Below, one piece after another: positions 8,134 through 17,114 of a stretch of DNA of 64,000 bases. This DNA is from Clostridium saccharobutylicum DSM 13864 (GTDB lineage Bacteria > Bacillota > Clostridia > Clostridiales > Clostridiaceae). Location: contig NC_022571.1 in the NCBI RefSeq assembly GCF_000473995.1, positions 3,379,416-3,443,415 of the forward strand, in the 5' to 3' direction. The position numbers and the translations under genes are program-made. The notes beneath the pieces are model-generated. The model was not told the DNA's origin and ran no database searches. It saw nothing but the letters and a program-made list of their open reading frames with translations. Position 1 is the first letter of the stretch; every line of letters begins with the position of its first letter.

Positions 8134-8173
8134 TATATACACAAGTATATAGTATAATAATATTTAAGTAAAT
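8134..8173 (-). promoter_or_regulatory. Promoter with overlapping palindromic operator
   Basis: Minus strand TTTACT (8173-8168), 18-bp spacer and TATACT (8149-8144). The perfect 7-4-7 palindrome TATATACACAAGTATATA at 8134-8151 covers the -10 box and start site, so a dimeric repressor is plausible (a niacin-responsive regulator would fit, but the motif does not let me name it). Confidence 0.45.
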
Positions 8174-8376
8174 ACTTTTCGCTCACTTCATATTATTTCC
8201 ACATAGAATACTTGCCTTTACATTCTATTAATTTTATAATAAGAATTGATTTAATCTGAGTCACTATAAATGCACTAATTTAATATAATAAACTTTATTT
8301 TATAACTGAGGTTGTATTATTATTATTTGCGTTTTAATTAGACTTTAGTCATATAAAAATAATAAATCAAAGTAAC

Positions 8377-8562
8377 TTAGGCACATGAAAGAAAATAACA
8401 AGTCCAAAATGTCATGATTATTTTTCATCAGGCAAGGAAGCGGATTTGTCTCATAGCAGGCTATTAGACAAATCTGCTAATTTAAGCGTATGCGAATCGA
8501 GCTTCATCATGATGAAAAATAAGCTTGGCAGATGAACTTGTTATTTTTTTAAATTTGCCTTA
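8377..8562. repeat. Family 2 palindromic element, copy 2
   Basis: Ends TTAGGCACATGAAAGAAAATAA and the inverted TTATTTTTTTAAATTTGCCTTA. Arms include CATGATTATTTTTCATCA pairing with TGATGAAAAATAAGCTTG and an internal ATTTGTCT / AGACAAAT pair. It lies in the divergent gap before the MBL-fold gene; 8174-8376 shows nothing else. Confidence 0.75.
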
Positions 8563-8591
8563 TTACCTATAATATAAAAGGAGATTTTAAC

Positions 8592-9395
8592 ATGGAAAAT
8601 ATAACTATGATTGGTACAGGCTCTGCTATGGTCACAAAATGTTATAATACCTGCTTTACATTATCGCAAGGGAATGAACATTTTCTTGTAGATGCTGGTG
8701 GTGGTAATACTATACTAACTAACTTAGAAAAATTAAATATATCTGTTAATCAAATACATAATATGTTCATATCTCATAATCATAACGATCATATCTTAGG
8801 GAGTGTTTGGGTTATTCGTGCAGTTGCTCAAAGTATACTTAATGATAAATATAATGATAATTTCAATATTTACTGTCACAAAAATTCAATAGATGCTATA
8901 AAACTAATATCTAGTGTTGTACTTCAAAAAAAATTTTTAAAATTATTTGATAATAGAATATTATTTCATGAAATAGTTGATAATTATAAAACTACAATAT
9001 TAAATAGAAATATTACTTTTTTTGATATACATAGCACAAAAGAACTTCAGCACGGATTTAGCACTACATTATTAAATGGAAAATCACTTACATTTCTAGG
9101 CGATGAACCTTATAGAGAAGATGTCAAAAAATATTGTGAAAATGTAGATTATTTACTACATGAAGCATTTTGTTTATATTCTCAAAAGGATATATTTAAC
9201 CCTTACGAAAAACATCATGCCACTGTAAAAGATGCTTGTAGTAATGCGAAAAAATTGAATGCAAAAAATATACTTTTATACCATACAGAAGATAAAAATC
9301 TTGAACAAAGAAAAGATCTCTATATAAAAGAAGGAAAACAAGAATTTAATGGAACTATATATGTACCCGATGATTTAGACATTATAAATCTTTAA
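8592..9395 (+). CDS. MBL-fold metallo-hydrolase (RNase Z-like)
   Basis: A 267-residue cytosolic protein of the metallo-beta-lactamase fold. The metal site HNHNDHILG (HxHxDH) is near residue 65, FLGDEPY supplies the bridging Asp near residue 175, and YEKHHATVKDA supplies the histidine expected before the C-terminal YHTED motif. The spacing and MIGTGSAMVTKCYNTCF opening are like the RNase Z / ElaC branch, but the exosite arm of true RNase Z is not obvious. RBS AAAGGAG at 8578-8584. Single gene followed by a family 1 element that starts 15 bp after the stop. Substrate unknown. Confidence 0.82.
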   Translation: MENITMIGTGSAMVTKCYNTCFTLSQGNEHFLVDAGGGNTILTNLEKLNISVNQIHNMFISHNHNDHILGSVWVIRAVAQSILNDKYNDNFNIYCHKNSIDAIKLISSVVLQKKFLKLFDNRILFHEIVDNYKTTILNRNITFFDIHSTKELQHGFSTTLLNGKSLTFLGDEPYREDVKKYCENVDYLLHEAFCLYSQKDIFNPYEKHHATVKDACSNAKKLNAKNILLYHTEDKNLEQRKDLYIKEGKQEFNGTIYVPDDLDIINL

Positions 9396-9409
9396 TTACA
9401 ACTAAATTA

Positions 9410-9655
9410 TAGATAAATAACTTTAGTTGTAGACTTATGTGGTGGCTTTACCGAAATCAAATACATTTTTGTTCCACAGGACTATGAAAATTAGTTGGAA
9501 GTTTCTAAATGAGCTATTGTTAATTCCTGCATGCTCCTTAAACAAGTTAAGGACAAGCAAGAATTAACAACAGGCTCATTAACAAACTTCACAACTAATT
9601 TTCAAATGCCTGTTTCACAAAAATGTATTTGATTTCTAGTATAGATAACTCATTA
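9410..9655. repeat. Family 1 palindromic element, copy 2
   Basis: Left end TAGATAAATAACTTTAG; arms AAATCAAATACATTTTTGT / ACAAAAATGTATTTGATTT and AATTAGTTGGAAGTTTCT pairing toward ACTTCACAACTAATT; centre GCATGCTCCTTAAACAAG. The right flank (AAGTTTAGTAAACATGTATA) is shared with 35870-35900, so the duplicated unit may extend about 50 bp further. The rest of the gap to 10037 is AT-rich with nothing I can support. Confidence 0.72.
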
Positions 9656-10285
9656 AGTTTAGTAAACATGTATATATATTGTAATTATAAGTCCAATTCT
9701 TAAGTCACGCTTATAGTTTAAATATACATATCCAAAAGTGTACATATATTACATTTATTCATATAATGCTACCTTAGAAAATTTTTATAGCTGTGCTTTT
9801 TAGACTGTAAATTGTTTATATATAGAATTCAATATTCATAACAAAACATATAGATTGTTTTAATTTCAAAAATATCAGTAATTTTTAAGTTTCATAAGTC
9901 TAAATACAAACGAGAAAACCTATAGGTGGATGGATAAAGTCTATTTTATAGAATAAATTATAGAAAAACTAATCGCTTAATATGTTGTTTTATAACGATT
10001 TGCCGATTGTAAAATTTTGTTTAATAACATCCTCCTATAGATAAACAAACTTCGAAATATATTTAATACTAGAAAGAAGCTATATTCTTTTTCGGAGTGT
10101 TGCATTTATAATTGGGCTGTAGGTATTTCTTCATTATAAGTTGTTCCATTTTCGCTTGTCACAAAAGTGAGAATCGAAATTTTACATTTCGTTCTTCGAA
10201 CTTTCTCAGTGAGCGCTCAATGTCGTCAACTTAAAGAAATATATAAAATTAATAAAAAAACACTTGACAATAATTAGAAAAAATG

Positions 10286-10322
10286 AAGCCTCATTATAGA
10301 TATTAAATTTATAGCGAGGTTT
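10286..10322 (+). promoter_or_regulatory. SD-masking hairpin before the transposase gene
   Basis: AAGCCTC (10286-10292) pairs with GAGGTTT (10316-10322), and TATA pairs with TATA inside. The right arm contains the GAGGT ribosome site of the transposase (start 10329). A transcript starting inside the hairpin would leave the site free; a read-through transcript would hide it. This is the known logic that limits IS4-family transposase expression from outside promoters. Confidence 0.5.
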
Positions 10323-10328
10323 GATTTT

Positions 10329-11597
10329 ATGAAAAATATTAAATTATTATCCCAAATTTTAAAGAAAACAAATAAATTAATTATTTCCAATGAGTTTAAA
10401 GAAGCGTATAGCTTAGGTAATTCATTTTCAAGAAAAAGAAAATTATCTTTTTCTAATGCAGTACATTTTATTTGCTCCGCATTACGAAAATCTATGGCTA
10501 CAGAAATAAGTAATTTCATTGAAGAGCATACATATTTAGATTTTCCTTGTATATCAAAACAAGCATTTTCTAAAGCAAGACAAAATATTTCCCCTGAAGC
10601 ATTTAAAGAATTATGCAGATTATTTGTTGATTCTTTTTATAGCTCAACAAACAATTTAAAAAAGTGGAATGGATTTAATGTTCTTGCTGTCGATGGAACC
10701 TCTTTGCAAGTTCTTGATACAATTGAATGTGGTGAATATTTTGGATTAAGTAAAAATCAAAATAAAGTACAAACTGCTATTGCGTCGGCGTCAGCCTTAT
10801 ATGATGTATTAAATGATATAATAATTGATGCGTCTGTAACTAAATTTAGAACTAGTGAAAGAGAAATGGCCAAACAACATATAAATACACTTAATAATGA
10901 AAAATTACTCAATAATAGCATTGTAATTTTTGATAGGGGCTATCCTTCTTATGATATGTTTGATTATTTAAACGATAGAAATTTATTTTTCTTAATGAGA
11001 ATATCATCTTCATTTAAGATAATACAATCTATTTCTTCTGAAGATTGTATTTTTGAATATAAATCAAAAGGAGAATTGAAAAAAGTAAGAGTTATAAAAA
11101 TAAAACTTTCTGCTGACACCACAGAAATATTAGTAACTAATATATTTGATGAAATTATTACTCCTAATCAATTTAAAGAATTGTATTTTCTTAGATGGGG
11201 AGTTGAATGCAAATATAAAGAACTTAAAAGTAGTATTGAAATAGAAGAATTTTCTGGAACTAAGCCAATTGCAATTGAACAAGATTTTTATGCATCTATT
11301 TATATATCTATGGTTGCAGCACTTATAAAGAAAGATGCCGACGCTGCAATAGCAAATAAAAATAAAGATAAAAATTTAAAATCAGAATATCAAGCAAATA
11401 GAAATTTTATATTATGTGACGTTTTGAAGAAGATAATAGTTATGATGGTAAAGCCTATTTCAGGAAAAAGAATATTAGAACATATATTAGAAAAAGCTAA
11501 AAAAATACGCTCACAAATACGTCCAAACCGTAATTGTGAGCGAAAAAACAAGCACCCAAGGAAAAAGCATCATTCTCAAAGGAAATCTTGCATATAA
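10329..11597 (+). CDS. IS4-family DDE transposase
   Basis: A 422-residue cut-and-paste transposase. The DDE catalytic residues are seen as LAVDGTSL (first Asp, near residue 120), IVIFDRGYPS (second Asp, near residue 200) and the Y-(2)-R-(3)-E-(6)-K signature in YFLRWGVECKYKELK near residue 295, which defines the IS4 group. A lysine- and arginine-rich tail ends the protein. ATG 10329 follows GAGGT at 10316-10320. The reading frame is complete, so the element may be active. Confidence 0.93.
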   Translation: MKNIKLLSQILKKTNKLIISNEFKEAYSLGNSFSRKRKLSFSNAVHFICSALRKSMATEISNFIEEHTYLDFPCISKQAFSKARQNISPEAFKELCRLFVDSFYSSTNNLKKWNGFNVLAVDGTSLQVLDTIECGEYFGLSKNQNKVQTAIASASALYDVLNDIIIDASVTKFRTSEREMAKQHINTLNNEKLLNNSIVIFDRGYPSYDMFDYLNDRNLFFLMRISSSFKIIQSISSEDCIFEYKSKGELKKVRVIKIKLSADTTEILVTNIFDEIITPNQFKELYFLRWGVECKYKELKSSIEIEEFSGTKPIAIEQDFYASIYISMVAALIKKDADAAIANKNKDKNLKSEYQANRNFILCDVLKKIIVMMVKPISGKRILEHILEKAKKIRSQIRPNRNCERKNKHPRKKHHSQRKSCI

Positions 11598-11865
11598 GTT
11601 TGTAAAAACTAAATATTTCCAAAATTCTACTTTTGCCAGTAGGTTTATTAATTATACCATTTTTTAAGAAATATAGCATACGCTATTCGAAATTTGTAGT
11701 AATTTTTTCATTACTATTTTACTAAGTTGACGACATTGAGTGAGCGCTTGCCTTGGGAGCATGCATAATGGTGACAACTTATAATGATAGAAATCCACAG
11801 CCCAATTATATAGCAACCGAGAAAAAGAATATAGCTTCTTTCGGTTGATTACATCTTAAATTTTA

Positions 11866-14286
11866 TTAGCCTAAAATCTTTTTTGCAATTTCTACAGATT
11901 CTTTTGCATCTTTTGCATAAAAATCTGCACCTATTCTATCTGCTGTATCTGCAGTAACAACTGCTCCACCGACAAATATTTTTCCAGAATAACCATCTTT
12001 CCTCAAAGCCTTTATGGTTTCTTCCATACTTCTAAGCGTTGTTGTCATAAGTGCGCTTAGCCCAACTAAAGATACATTATGTTTTTTTGTTTCCTCAACA
12101 ACAGTCTCAATTGGTACATCTTTTCCTAAATCTATGACTTCATAACCATAGTTCTCCAATATAACTTTTACTATATTTTTTCCTATATCATGAATGTCAC
12201 CTTTTACTGTTGCAACTATTATTTTACCTTTTGAAATAGTTTGAGAATCATTTTTAACTATTTGAGCTTTTAAAACATTAAATGCATTTTTTACTGTTTC
12301 AGCTGCTTGTATTAATTGAGGTAGAAAAAGTTCTCCTTTTTCATATTTTTCTCCTACTATATCTAACGCGGGAATTAAAAACTTATTAACTATTTCAAGT
12401 TCTTTATATTCTTTTAAAAGTTCTACTGTTGCTTGTTTTGCTTCTTCCTTTAAACCTTTAACGACTATATATTTTAAATCCTGCTGCAACCCAGTACTAT
12501 TTACATTTTCTGTTTCTTTTTTAGAATTTGTGCTTACATCTTTAATATTAACATCTGTATTCACTTGAACATTAGCATATTTTTTTATATATATTTCTGA
12601 ATTTCTATCATGATTATATAAAACATTATAAGAATCAATAACTCTCATCGTGCCACTTGCATTAGGATTCATTATAGGTAAATCCAAACCATTAGCTAAT
12701 GCTAGTGATAAAAATGTTTCATTTATAAATTCTCTATTTGGAAGTCCAAAAGATATATTCGAAACTCCAAGTAAAGTTTTAAGACCTAATTTTTCTTTTA
12801 CCATTCTTACAGCTTTTAGTGTTTCTTGAACTTCTTCTTGTTGAGCTGATACAGTAAGTACTAAACAATCAATAAATACATCTTCTTTTTTTATACCATA
12901 CTCTATCGCTCTATTTAATATTTTCTCAGCTATTTTAAATCTTTCTTCTGCTTTAGGCGGAATCCCTCTTGCATCTAAAGTTAACCCAACTACACTAGCT
13001 CCATACTTTTTCACCAGTGGCAGTATGCTATCTAATACCTTATCTTCTCCATTTACTGAATTTAATATAGGTTTTCCATTATAATACCTAAGACCTGCTT
13101 CTATTGCTTTAGGATCTGATGAATCTATTTGAAGTGGTGTATCCATTATTCCTTGTATTTCTCTAATAACTTTATGCATCATTTTAGGCTCATCAATTTC
13201 AGGTAAACCAACATTTACATCTAAAATGTGTGCTCCATCTTCTACTTGTGAAACAGCTTGTTTTAGAATATAATCTAAATCTTCATTTTTTAATGCTTCT
13301 TTAAATAATTTTTTTCCTGTTGGGTTAATTCTTTCTCCTACAATTCTTACACCGTCAATTTTCACTACATTTGAAGGTGTACAAATTGCAGAATAATTAT
13401 GCTGTTTTATAGGTTGAAGATTTTTGTTTTTTACTCTAGAACACAGTTCTTTTATATAATCTGGTGTAGTTCCACAACATCCTCCAATCACTCTAACACC
13501 TAAGTCAATGAAACCACATAATGTTTCCGCAAATTCTTCTTTTGTCACATCATACTTTGTTTCATTTCCTATAGACAGTGTTGGAAGTCCAGCATTAGGT
13601 TGAACCATTACTGGTATATTAGATAAACCACAAATTTCTTTAACAATAGGTTCCAATTGCTTTGGTCCAAGTGAACAATTAACTCCAAGTGCATCCACGC
13701 CCAAGCCTTCAAGAACAAGTACCATAGCTTCAGGTGAACAACCAGTAAATGTCCTCATATTTTCCTCAAAAGTCATTGTACAAAATACTGGCAAATCGGA
13801 ATTTTCCTTTGCTGCAAGTATGGCTGCTTTAAGTTCATATAAATCAGTCATAGTTTCAAACAATATTAAATCTGCACCTGATTTCACACCTTGAACAATC
13901 TGACGTTTAAATATCTCATATGCTCTATCAAAACTTAATGTTCCCATAGGTTCAAGCAATTCTCCTATAGGTCCAATGTCTAATGCAATATATGTGTCAC
14001 TATTTTCCCTTGCCTTTTTCGCAATTCTTATAGCTTGATCAACAGCTACCTCAACCTCTAAATTGCATAATTTTAATTTCAGTTCATTAGCTCCAAATGT
14101 ATTAGTTGTTATTACATTTGCACCACTTGCAATATATTCTTTATGAATTTCTTCTATTATTGATGGTTTCGTTATGTTCAAAAGTTCTGGATTTTCACCT
14201 AACTTCAATCCTTTCTTTTGAAGCATGCTCCCCATTGCTCCATCGAATATTAGTATATTATCTTTTATATAATCTTTAAGCCCCAC
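11866..14286 (-). CDS. metH: Cobalamin-dependent methionine synthase (without activation domain)
   Basis: Transfers a methyl group from methyltetrahydrofolate via cobalamin to homocysteine. About 806 residues hold the homocysteine domain (FDGAMGSMLQ, zinc ligands in GVNCSLG and GGCCGTTP), the pterin-binding domain (VGERINPTG), the cobalamin cap domain and the B12 domain with GDIHDIGKNI (His ligand). The C-terminal SAM/flavodoxin activation domain of E. coli MetH is missing; it is supplied by the gene just upstream. I choose GTG 14286, which overlaps the upstream stop by 11 bp and follows AGGGAG; a longer in-frame ATG at 14322 lacks an RBS. Third gene of the SAM-riboswitch operon. Confidence 0.93.
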   Translation of the reverse strand: MGLKDYIKDNILIFDGAMGSMLQKKGLKLGENPELLNITKPSIIEEIHKEYIASGANVITTNTFGANELKLKLCNLEVEVAVDQAIRIAKKARENSDTYIALDIGPIGELLEPMGTLSFDRAYEIFKRQIVQGVKSGADLILFETMTDLYELKAAILAAKENSDLPVFCTMTFEENMRTFTGCSPEAMVLVLEGLGVDALGVNCSLGPKQLEPIVKEICGLSNIPVMVQPNAGLPTLSIGNETKYDVTKEEFAETLCGFIDLGVRVIGGCCGTTPDYIKELCSRVKNKNLQPIKQHNYSAICTPSNVVKIDGVRIVGERINPTGKKLFKEALKNEDLDYILKQAVSQVEDGAHILDVNVGLPEIDEPKMMHKVIREIQGIMDTPLQIDSSDPKAIEAGLRYYNGKPILNSVNGEDKVLDSILPLVKKYGASVVGLTLDARGIPPKAEERFKIAEKILNRAIEYGIKKEDVFIDCLVLTVSAQQEEVQETLKAVRMVKEKLGLKTLLGVSNISFGLPNREFINETFLSLALANGLDLPIMNPNASGTMRVIDSYNVLYNHDRNSEIYIKKYANVQVNTDVNIKDVSTNSKKETENVNSTGLQQDLKYIVVKGLKEEAKQATVELLKEYKELEIVNKFLIPALDIVGEKYEKGELFLPQLIQAAETVKNAFNVLKAQIVKNDSQTISKGKIIVATVKGDIHDIGKNIVKVILENYGYEVIDLGKDVPIETVVEETKKHNVSLVGLSALMTTTLRSMEETIKALRKDGYSGKIFVGGAVVTADTADRIGADFYAKDAKESVEIAKKILG

Positions 14287-14959
14287 AAGTTTCTCCCTCT
14301 CTCCTAAAGCTGCAATTTTCATAGTTACTGCATTCTTTACAGCTTTTTTTCTTCTTTTCAGTACCTTTATCAATGATTCCTATTATTGCTGTTACAGATT
14401 TTCTGGGAAATAATAAATTATTTTCTGATACTGTAAGTCCAATTTTCTTTTGAGCATCCAACGCTCTTAAAAAATTATTTTGCACTTCTAAAGGTAAATC
14501 CCCATATCCTGGACTATATCTAAATGTTATATCTTTACCTTGGATTTCTGCTTTTTCTTTTACAGAATTCTCTACTATGTCACAGATTTCTTCTACTGCA
14601 GTAGTTGCACATGCATCCAATATAAGTGCCTTTGTCAAATTAGTCTTTTCATATAATCGTGTTCTCTTTTCAATATCATTTCCCAGCGTCACTGCCATTA
14701 AAACACACTTTTTAGAATCTTTCAGGTGATTTTTAATATCATTACCATATAAAACTAAATTTGTAGTAAGAATTTCAACACCTTCATCAATTATTTTTAT
14801 ATCGTTATATTGATGAATTTCCCTAGGTGTAATTACTCTTTTTATTTCTTCTCTACATTCGTCAATAATATTCATAATGTTATCATCAATAACTTGACCT
14901 TTATGTCCTAGATAACGAAGCACTTCCTCTTTATTAATATCAATTTCGAAAGCATTCAT
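14276..14959 (-). CDS. Methionine synthase activation-domain protein
   Basis: A 227-residue stand-alone version of the vitamin B12-dependent methionine synthase activation domain, which binds S-adenosylmethionine and helps reductively remethylate cob(II)alamin in MetH. Recognisable parts are the central FRYSPGYGDLPLEVQ, matching the RxxPGYxxxP SAM-binding motif, followed by LFPRKSVTAIIGI. A C-terminal cysteine-rich tail CKECSNYENCSFRREGETC looks like a small metal- or redox-binding addition. RBS GTAGGTG before ATG 14959. Lies between luxS (29 bp gap) and metH (overlap), so it is cotranscribed with its partner. Confidence 0.88.
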   Translation of the reverse strand: MNAFEIDINKEEVLRYLGHKGQVIDDNIMNIIDECREEIKRVITPREIHQYNDIKIIDEGVEILTTNLVLYGNDIKNHLKDSKKCVLMAVTLGNDIEKRTRLYEKTNLTKALILDACATTAVEEICDIVENSVKEKAEIQGKDITFRYSPGYGDLPLEVQNNFLRALDAQKKIGLTVSENNLLFPRKSVTAIIGIIDKGTEKKKKSCKECSNYENCSFRREGETCGA

Positions 14960-14988
14960 ATTATTATCACCTACTTTATCGCTTATTG

Positions 14989-15450
14989 CTATTCTCCATA
15001 AATATTTAATGAAAATCCTTTTTCTAAAGCTTTCTTTGCATATTCTTTAGCACCAAATAAAGATAAATCTCTGTAATTTCCACATTGAGTTGGATTTGCT
15101 GCTGGCATTTCTTTGGCATCTAATATTATTTTTAATGAAGTTTCCAATGCTTCTTTAATTTCACTAGCTTCTCTTTCTCCCCAAACAGAAAGATAATATC
15201 CTGTTCTACATCCCATAGGTGATAAATCAATTACTCCCTCTAAATGATTTCTTAATTCATGAGCTAATAGATGTTCTAAGCCATGCATAGCTGCTGTTCC
15301 AAATGCTTCAACATTAGGTTGTAAAAATCTTAAATCAAATTTAGTTACCTTATCCCCATGAGTTCCATCAAGTACACAGCATCTTCTTACATATGGTGCC
15401 TTAACCTTGTTATGATCTAATTCAAAACTTTCTACATTCTTATTTTCCAT
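14989..15450 (-). CDS. luxS: S-ribosylhomocysteine lyase
   Basis: Converts S-ribosylhomocysteine to homocysteine and DPD, the precursor of autoinducer 2. The 153-residue protein has the metal site HGLEHLLAHE (HxxEH) near residue 55, GCRTGYYL with the catalytic Cys, and the third metal ligand in NPTQCGNY. RBS GGAGG lies before ATG 15450. It is the first gene after the SAM-I riboswitch, followed by the MetH activation protein and metH, so the homocysteine produced feeds directly to methionine synthesis. Confidence 0.97.
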   Translation of the reverse strand: MENKNVESFELDHNKVKAPYVRRCCVLDGTHGDKVTKFDLRFLQPNVEAFGTAAMHGLEHLLAHELRNHLEGVIDLSPMGCRTGYYLSVWGEREASEIKEALETSLKIILDAKEMPAANPTQCGNYRDLSLFGAKEYAKKALEKGFSLNIYGE

Positions 15451-15552
15451 AATATTTCATTCCTCCATATTTTAAATAATATATTTTTTATAACAATATA
15501 ATTATTGAGCACACTTTTTCTTAGAAAATTGAATTATTAATTTTCTAAAGAA

Positions 15553-15706
15553 TAAAAAAAGCCTAAAGGTATTCCTTTAGGCTAAAAGCTCAAAATACCT
15601 TATCTATCAGTCTTTACACTGCAGGATTTAGCACCACATATATTTATAAAATATATTGGTTGCTGGGTTTCTTCGGGCCAGTCCCTCCACCACTCTTGAT
15701 AAGTTT
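15553..15706 (-). promoter_or_regulatory. SAM-I (S-box) riboswitch with terminator
   Basis: Minus strand CTTATCAAGAGTGGTGGAGG, then ACTGGCCC, GAAACCCAGCAACC, GGTGCTAAATCCTGCAG and the closing GATAAGG reproduce the S-box core in order. The terminator stem GCCTAAAGG / CCTTTAGGC (15561-15582) is followed by a U run (15554-15560). When SAM is bound the terminator forms and luxS-metH transcription stops. Confidence 0.95.
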
Positions 15707-15718
15707 AATATTTAATTA

Positions 15719-15747
15719 ATTATATCTTACTAATTTAACTTTGTAAA
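15719..15747 (-). promoter_or_regulatory. Promoter of the luxS-metH operon
   Basis: Minus strand TTTACA (15747-15742), 17-bp spacer, TATAAT (15724-15719), about 13 bp before the riboswitch. The interval 15748-15979 is AT-rich and shows nothing more. Confidence 0.65.
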
Positions 15748-15979
15748 GTTTATTCTGAAATGTTAATAAAATTATAATATATATGTTCAAAAGTCATTTA
15801 TATTAGACTAAGTAACAACAATTTAATTTTATTTAAAAATTAAATTTACAATATATTTATTTAAATTTAATAATAAATTATATAAATCAGTACACTTGTA
15901 TATATTAAATTAGTACCTTGGTATATATTAAATTGTTTGTAATAAACTATGTATAATCAAGATATAATCTTAAGCAATT

Positions 15980-16933
15980 TTATCTTTTTATTAATAGCAG
16001 TATTATTGAAATCGCACTAAACATTAAGCTTAGTAACATTATACATATAACAACTTGTTTTTTTGAAAAACCTTTTTCCTCAAGTCTAAAATGTATTTGA
16101 CTTCTATCTGCTTGATATACAGGTTTTCCTTCTAAAAATCTTTTTAATATAACAAATAAATTATCAAATATAGGTACAGCTAAAGCTAATATTGGAATAA
16201 ACAAACTCAATACAGTCGCTTGTTTAAATGCACCACCCAATGCAGTAATACTCAAAATAAATCCCAAGAAATTAGCTCCTGAATCTCCCATGAATACTCG
16301 TGCTGGTAATTTATTATAATAAAGAAATCCTAAAGTTGTTCCCGCTAATATCATAGATACATCAGCAGATGGAGGATCTTGGTTTAATATTAATGCTGCC
16401 GCAAAAAACGTCATTGCTGAAATAAATGATATTCCTCCAGCTAATCCATCCATTCCATCAGACCAATTGATTACCGTTGTTACCCCAAATATCCAAGTTA
16501 TTGTTAGTATAAACTGTATTGTTAGACTTAGTGTAATAAACTCACTAGTAAATGGATTAGTGAATCCAACAAATCTAATACCTGATTTAAATACTAATAT
16601 CGCTGATAATAATTGAATTATCAGTCTGGGAGATATAGGAAATTCTTTTCCCTTTGTTTTATAATAATCATCAACTAGTCCTATTAATAATATTAGCGTT
16701 GCTGCTATAAACACAACAATCTTTTGCTCCATATCATTATGTATAAATATAAAATACGAAATAAAAAAACCTAAATATAATGCTATTCCTCCACATAATG
16801 GTGTTGGTGCTCTATGTTGTTTTCTTTTGTTTGGTTTATCTGTAAATTCTAATTTATTAGCTAGTTTCATAAGAAATGGCATGGTAATTAGTGCAATTAA
16901 TGCTGCAACTACCATTTCTAATATATAATCCAT
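15980..16933 (-). CDS. tagO: Undecaprenyl-phosphate GlcNAc-1-phosphate transferase
   Basis: A 317-residue polytopic membrane enzyme of the MraY/WecA/TagO family that starts teichoic acid or other surface glycan assembly by linking GlcNAc-1-P to undecaprenyl phosphate. Family motifs: LVDDYYKTKG (Asp pair near residue 88), NWSDGMDGLAGG near residue 158, MGDSGANFLGF near residue 215, and SQIHFRLEEKG (His-rich loop) near residue 277. About ten hydrophobic helices. RBS AAGGAG precedes ATG 16933. It is flanked on its upstream side by family 2 repeat fragments and is probably monocistronic. Could act in either teichoic acid or exopolysaccharide synthesis. Confidence 0.92.
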   Translation of the reverse strand: MDYILEMVVAALIALITMPFLMKLANKLEFTDKPNKRKQHRAPTPLCGGIALYLGFFISYFIFIHNDMEQKIVVFIAATLILLIGLVDDYYKTKGKEFPISPRLIIQLLSAILVFKSGIRFVGFTNPFTSEFITLSLTIQFILTITWIFGVTTVINWSDGMDGLAGGISFISAMTFFAAALILNQDPPSADVSMILAGTTLGFLYYNKLPARVFMGDSGANFLGFILSITALGGAFKQATVLSLFIPILALAVPIFDNLFVILKRFLEGKPVYQADRSQIHFRLEEKGFSKKQVVICIMLLSLMFSAISIILLLIKR

Positions 16934-16949
16934 CTTATCTACTCCTTAG

Positions 16950-17105
16950 TTAGGCACATGAAAATAAATAATATTTTTGAATATGCCGAAAGTCTTGTCA
17001 TAATATCTAATCTCAAATTTGGTTTTTACTACCTATTTGATTATACTATTAAAGATATTCTATATCAATTACAAAATTATTAAGTTTAGACACGTGAAAA
17101 TAAAT
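16950..17105. repeat. Degenerate family 2 repeat ends
   Basis: TTAGGCACATGAAAATAAATA at 16950 and TTTAGACACGTGAAAATAAA near 17085 are two family 2 ends in the same orientation, with little left of the inverted partner. They lie between tagO and the end of the V-ATPase operon. Confidence 0.5.
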
Positions 17106-17114
17106 AGTTTTCTA

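Larger units (their letters stand above)
10218..11738 (+). mobile_element. IS4-family insertion sequence (IS231-like ends), complete
   Basis: A 1521-bp element with perfect 16-bp terminal inverted repeats CAATGTCGTCAACTTA (10218-10233) and its complement (11723-11738), resembling IS231-type ends (..CATCAACTTAAG). It is bordered by a 10-bp direct repeat AGTGAGCGCT (10208-10217 and 11739-11748), a size normal for this group. One intact transposase gene is inside. Intact ends, intact duplication and intact ORF point to a recent insertion. Confidence 0.92.
10038..11862. repeat. Family 1 palindromic element, copy 3, split by an IS4-family element
   Basis: Left arm 10038-10217 (TAGATAAACAAACTTCG ... 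GAAAGAAGCTATATTC ... ATAATTGGGCTGTAGG ... TTATAAGTTGT) pairs with right arm 11739-11862 read in reverse (GAAAGAAGCTATATTC ... ATAATTGGGCTGTGG ... TTATAAGTTGT). Removing the IS and one copy of its target duplication restores a continuous palindromic element of about 300 bp. Confidence 0.75.

Noticed and set aside
9656..10037. tRNA or small RNA gene in the gap before the IS4 element
   Set aside because: No cloverleaf, promoter-terminator pair or conserved motif could be found.
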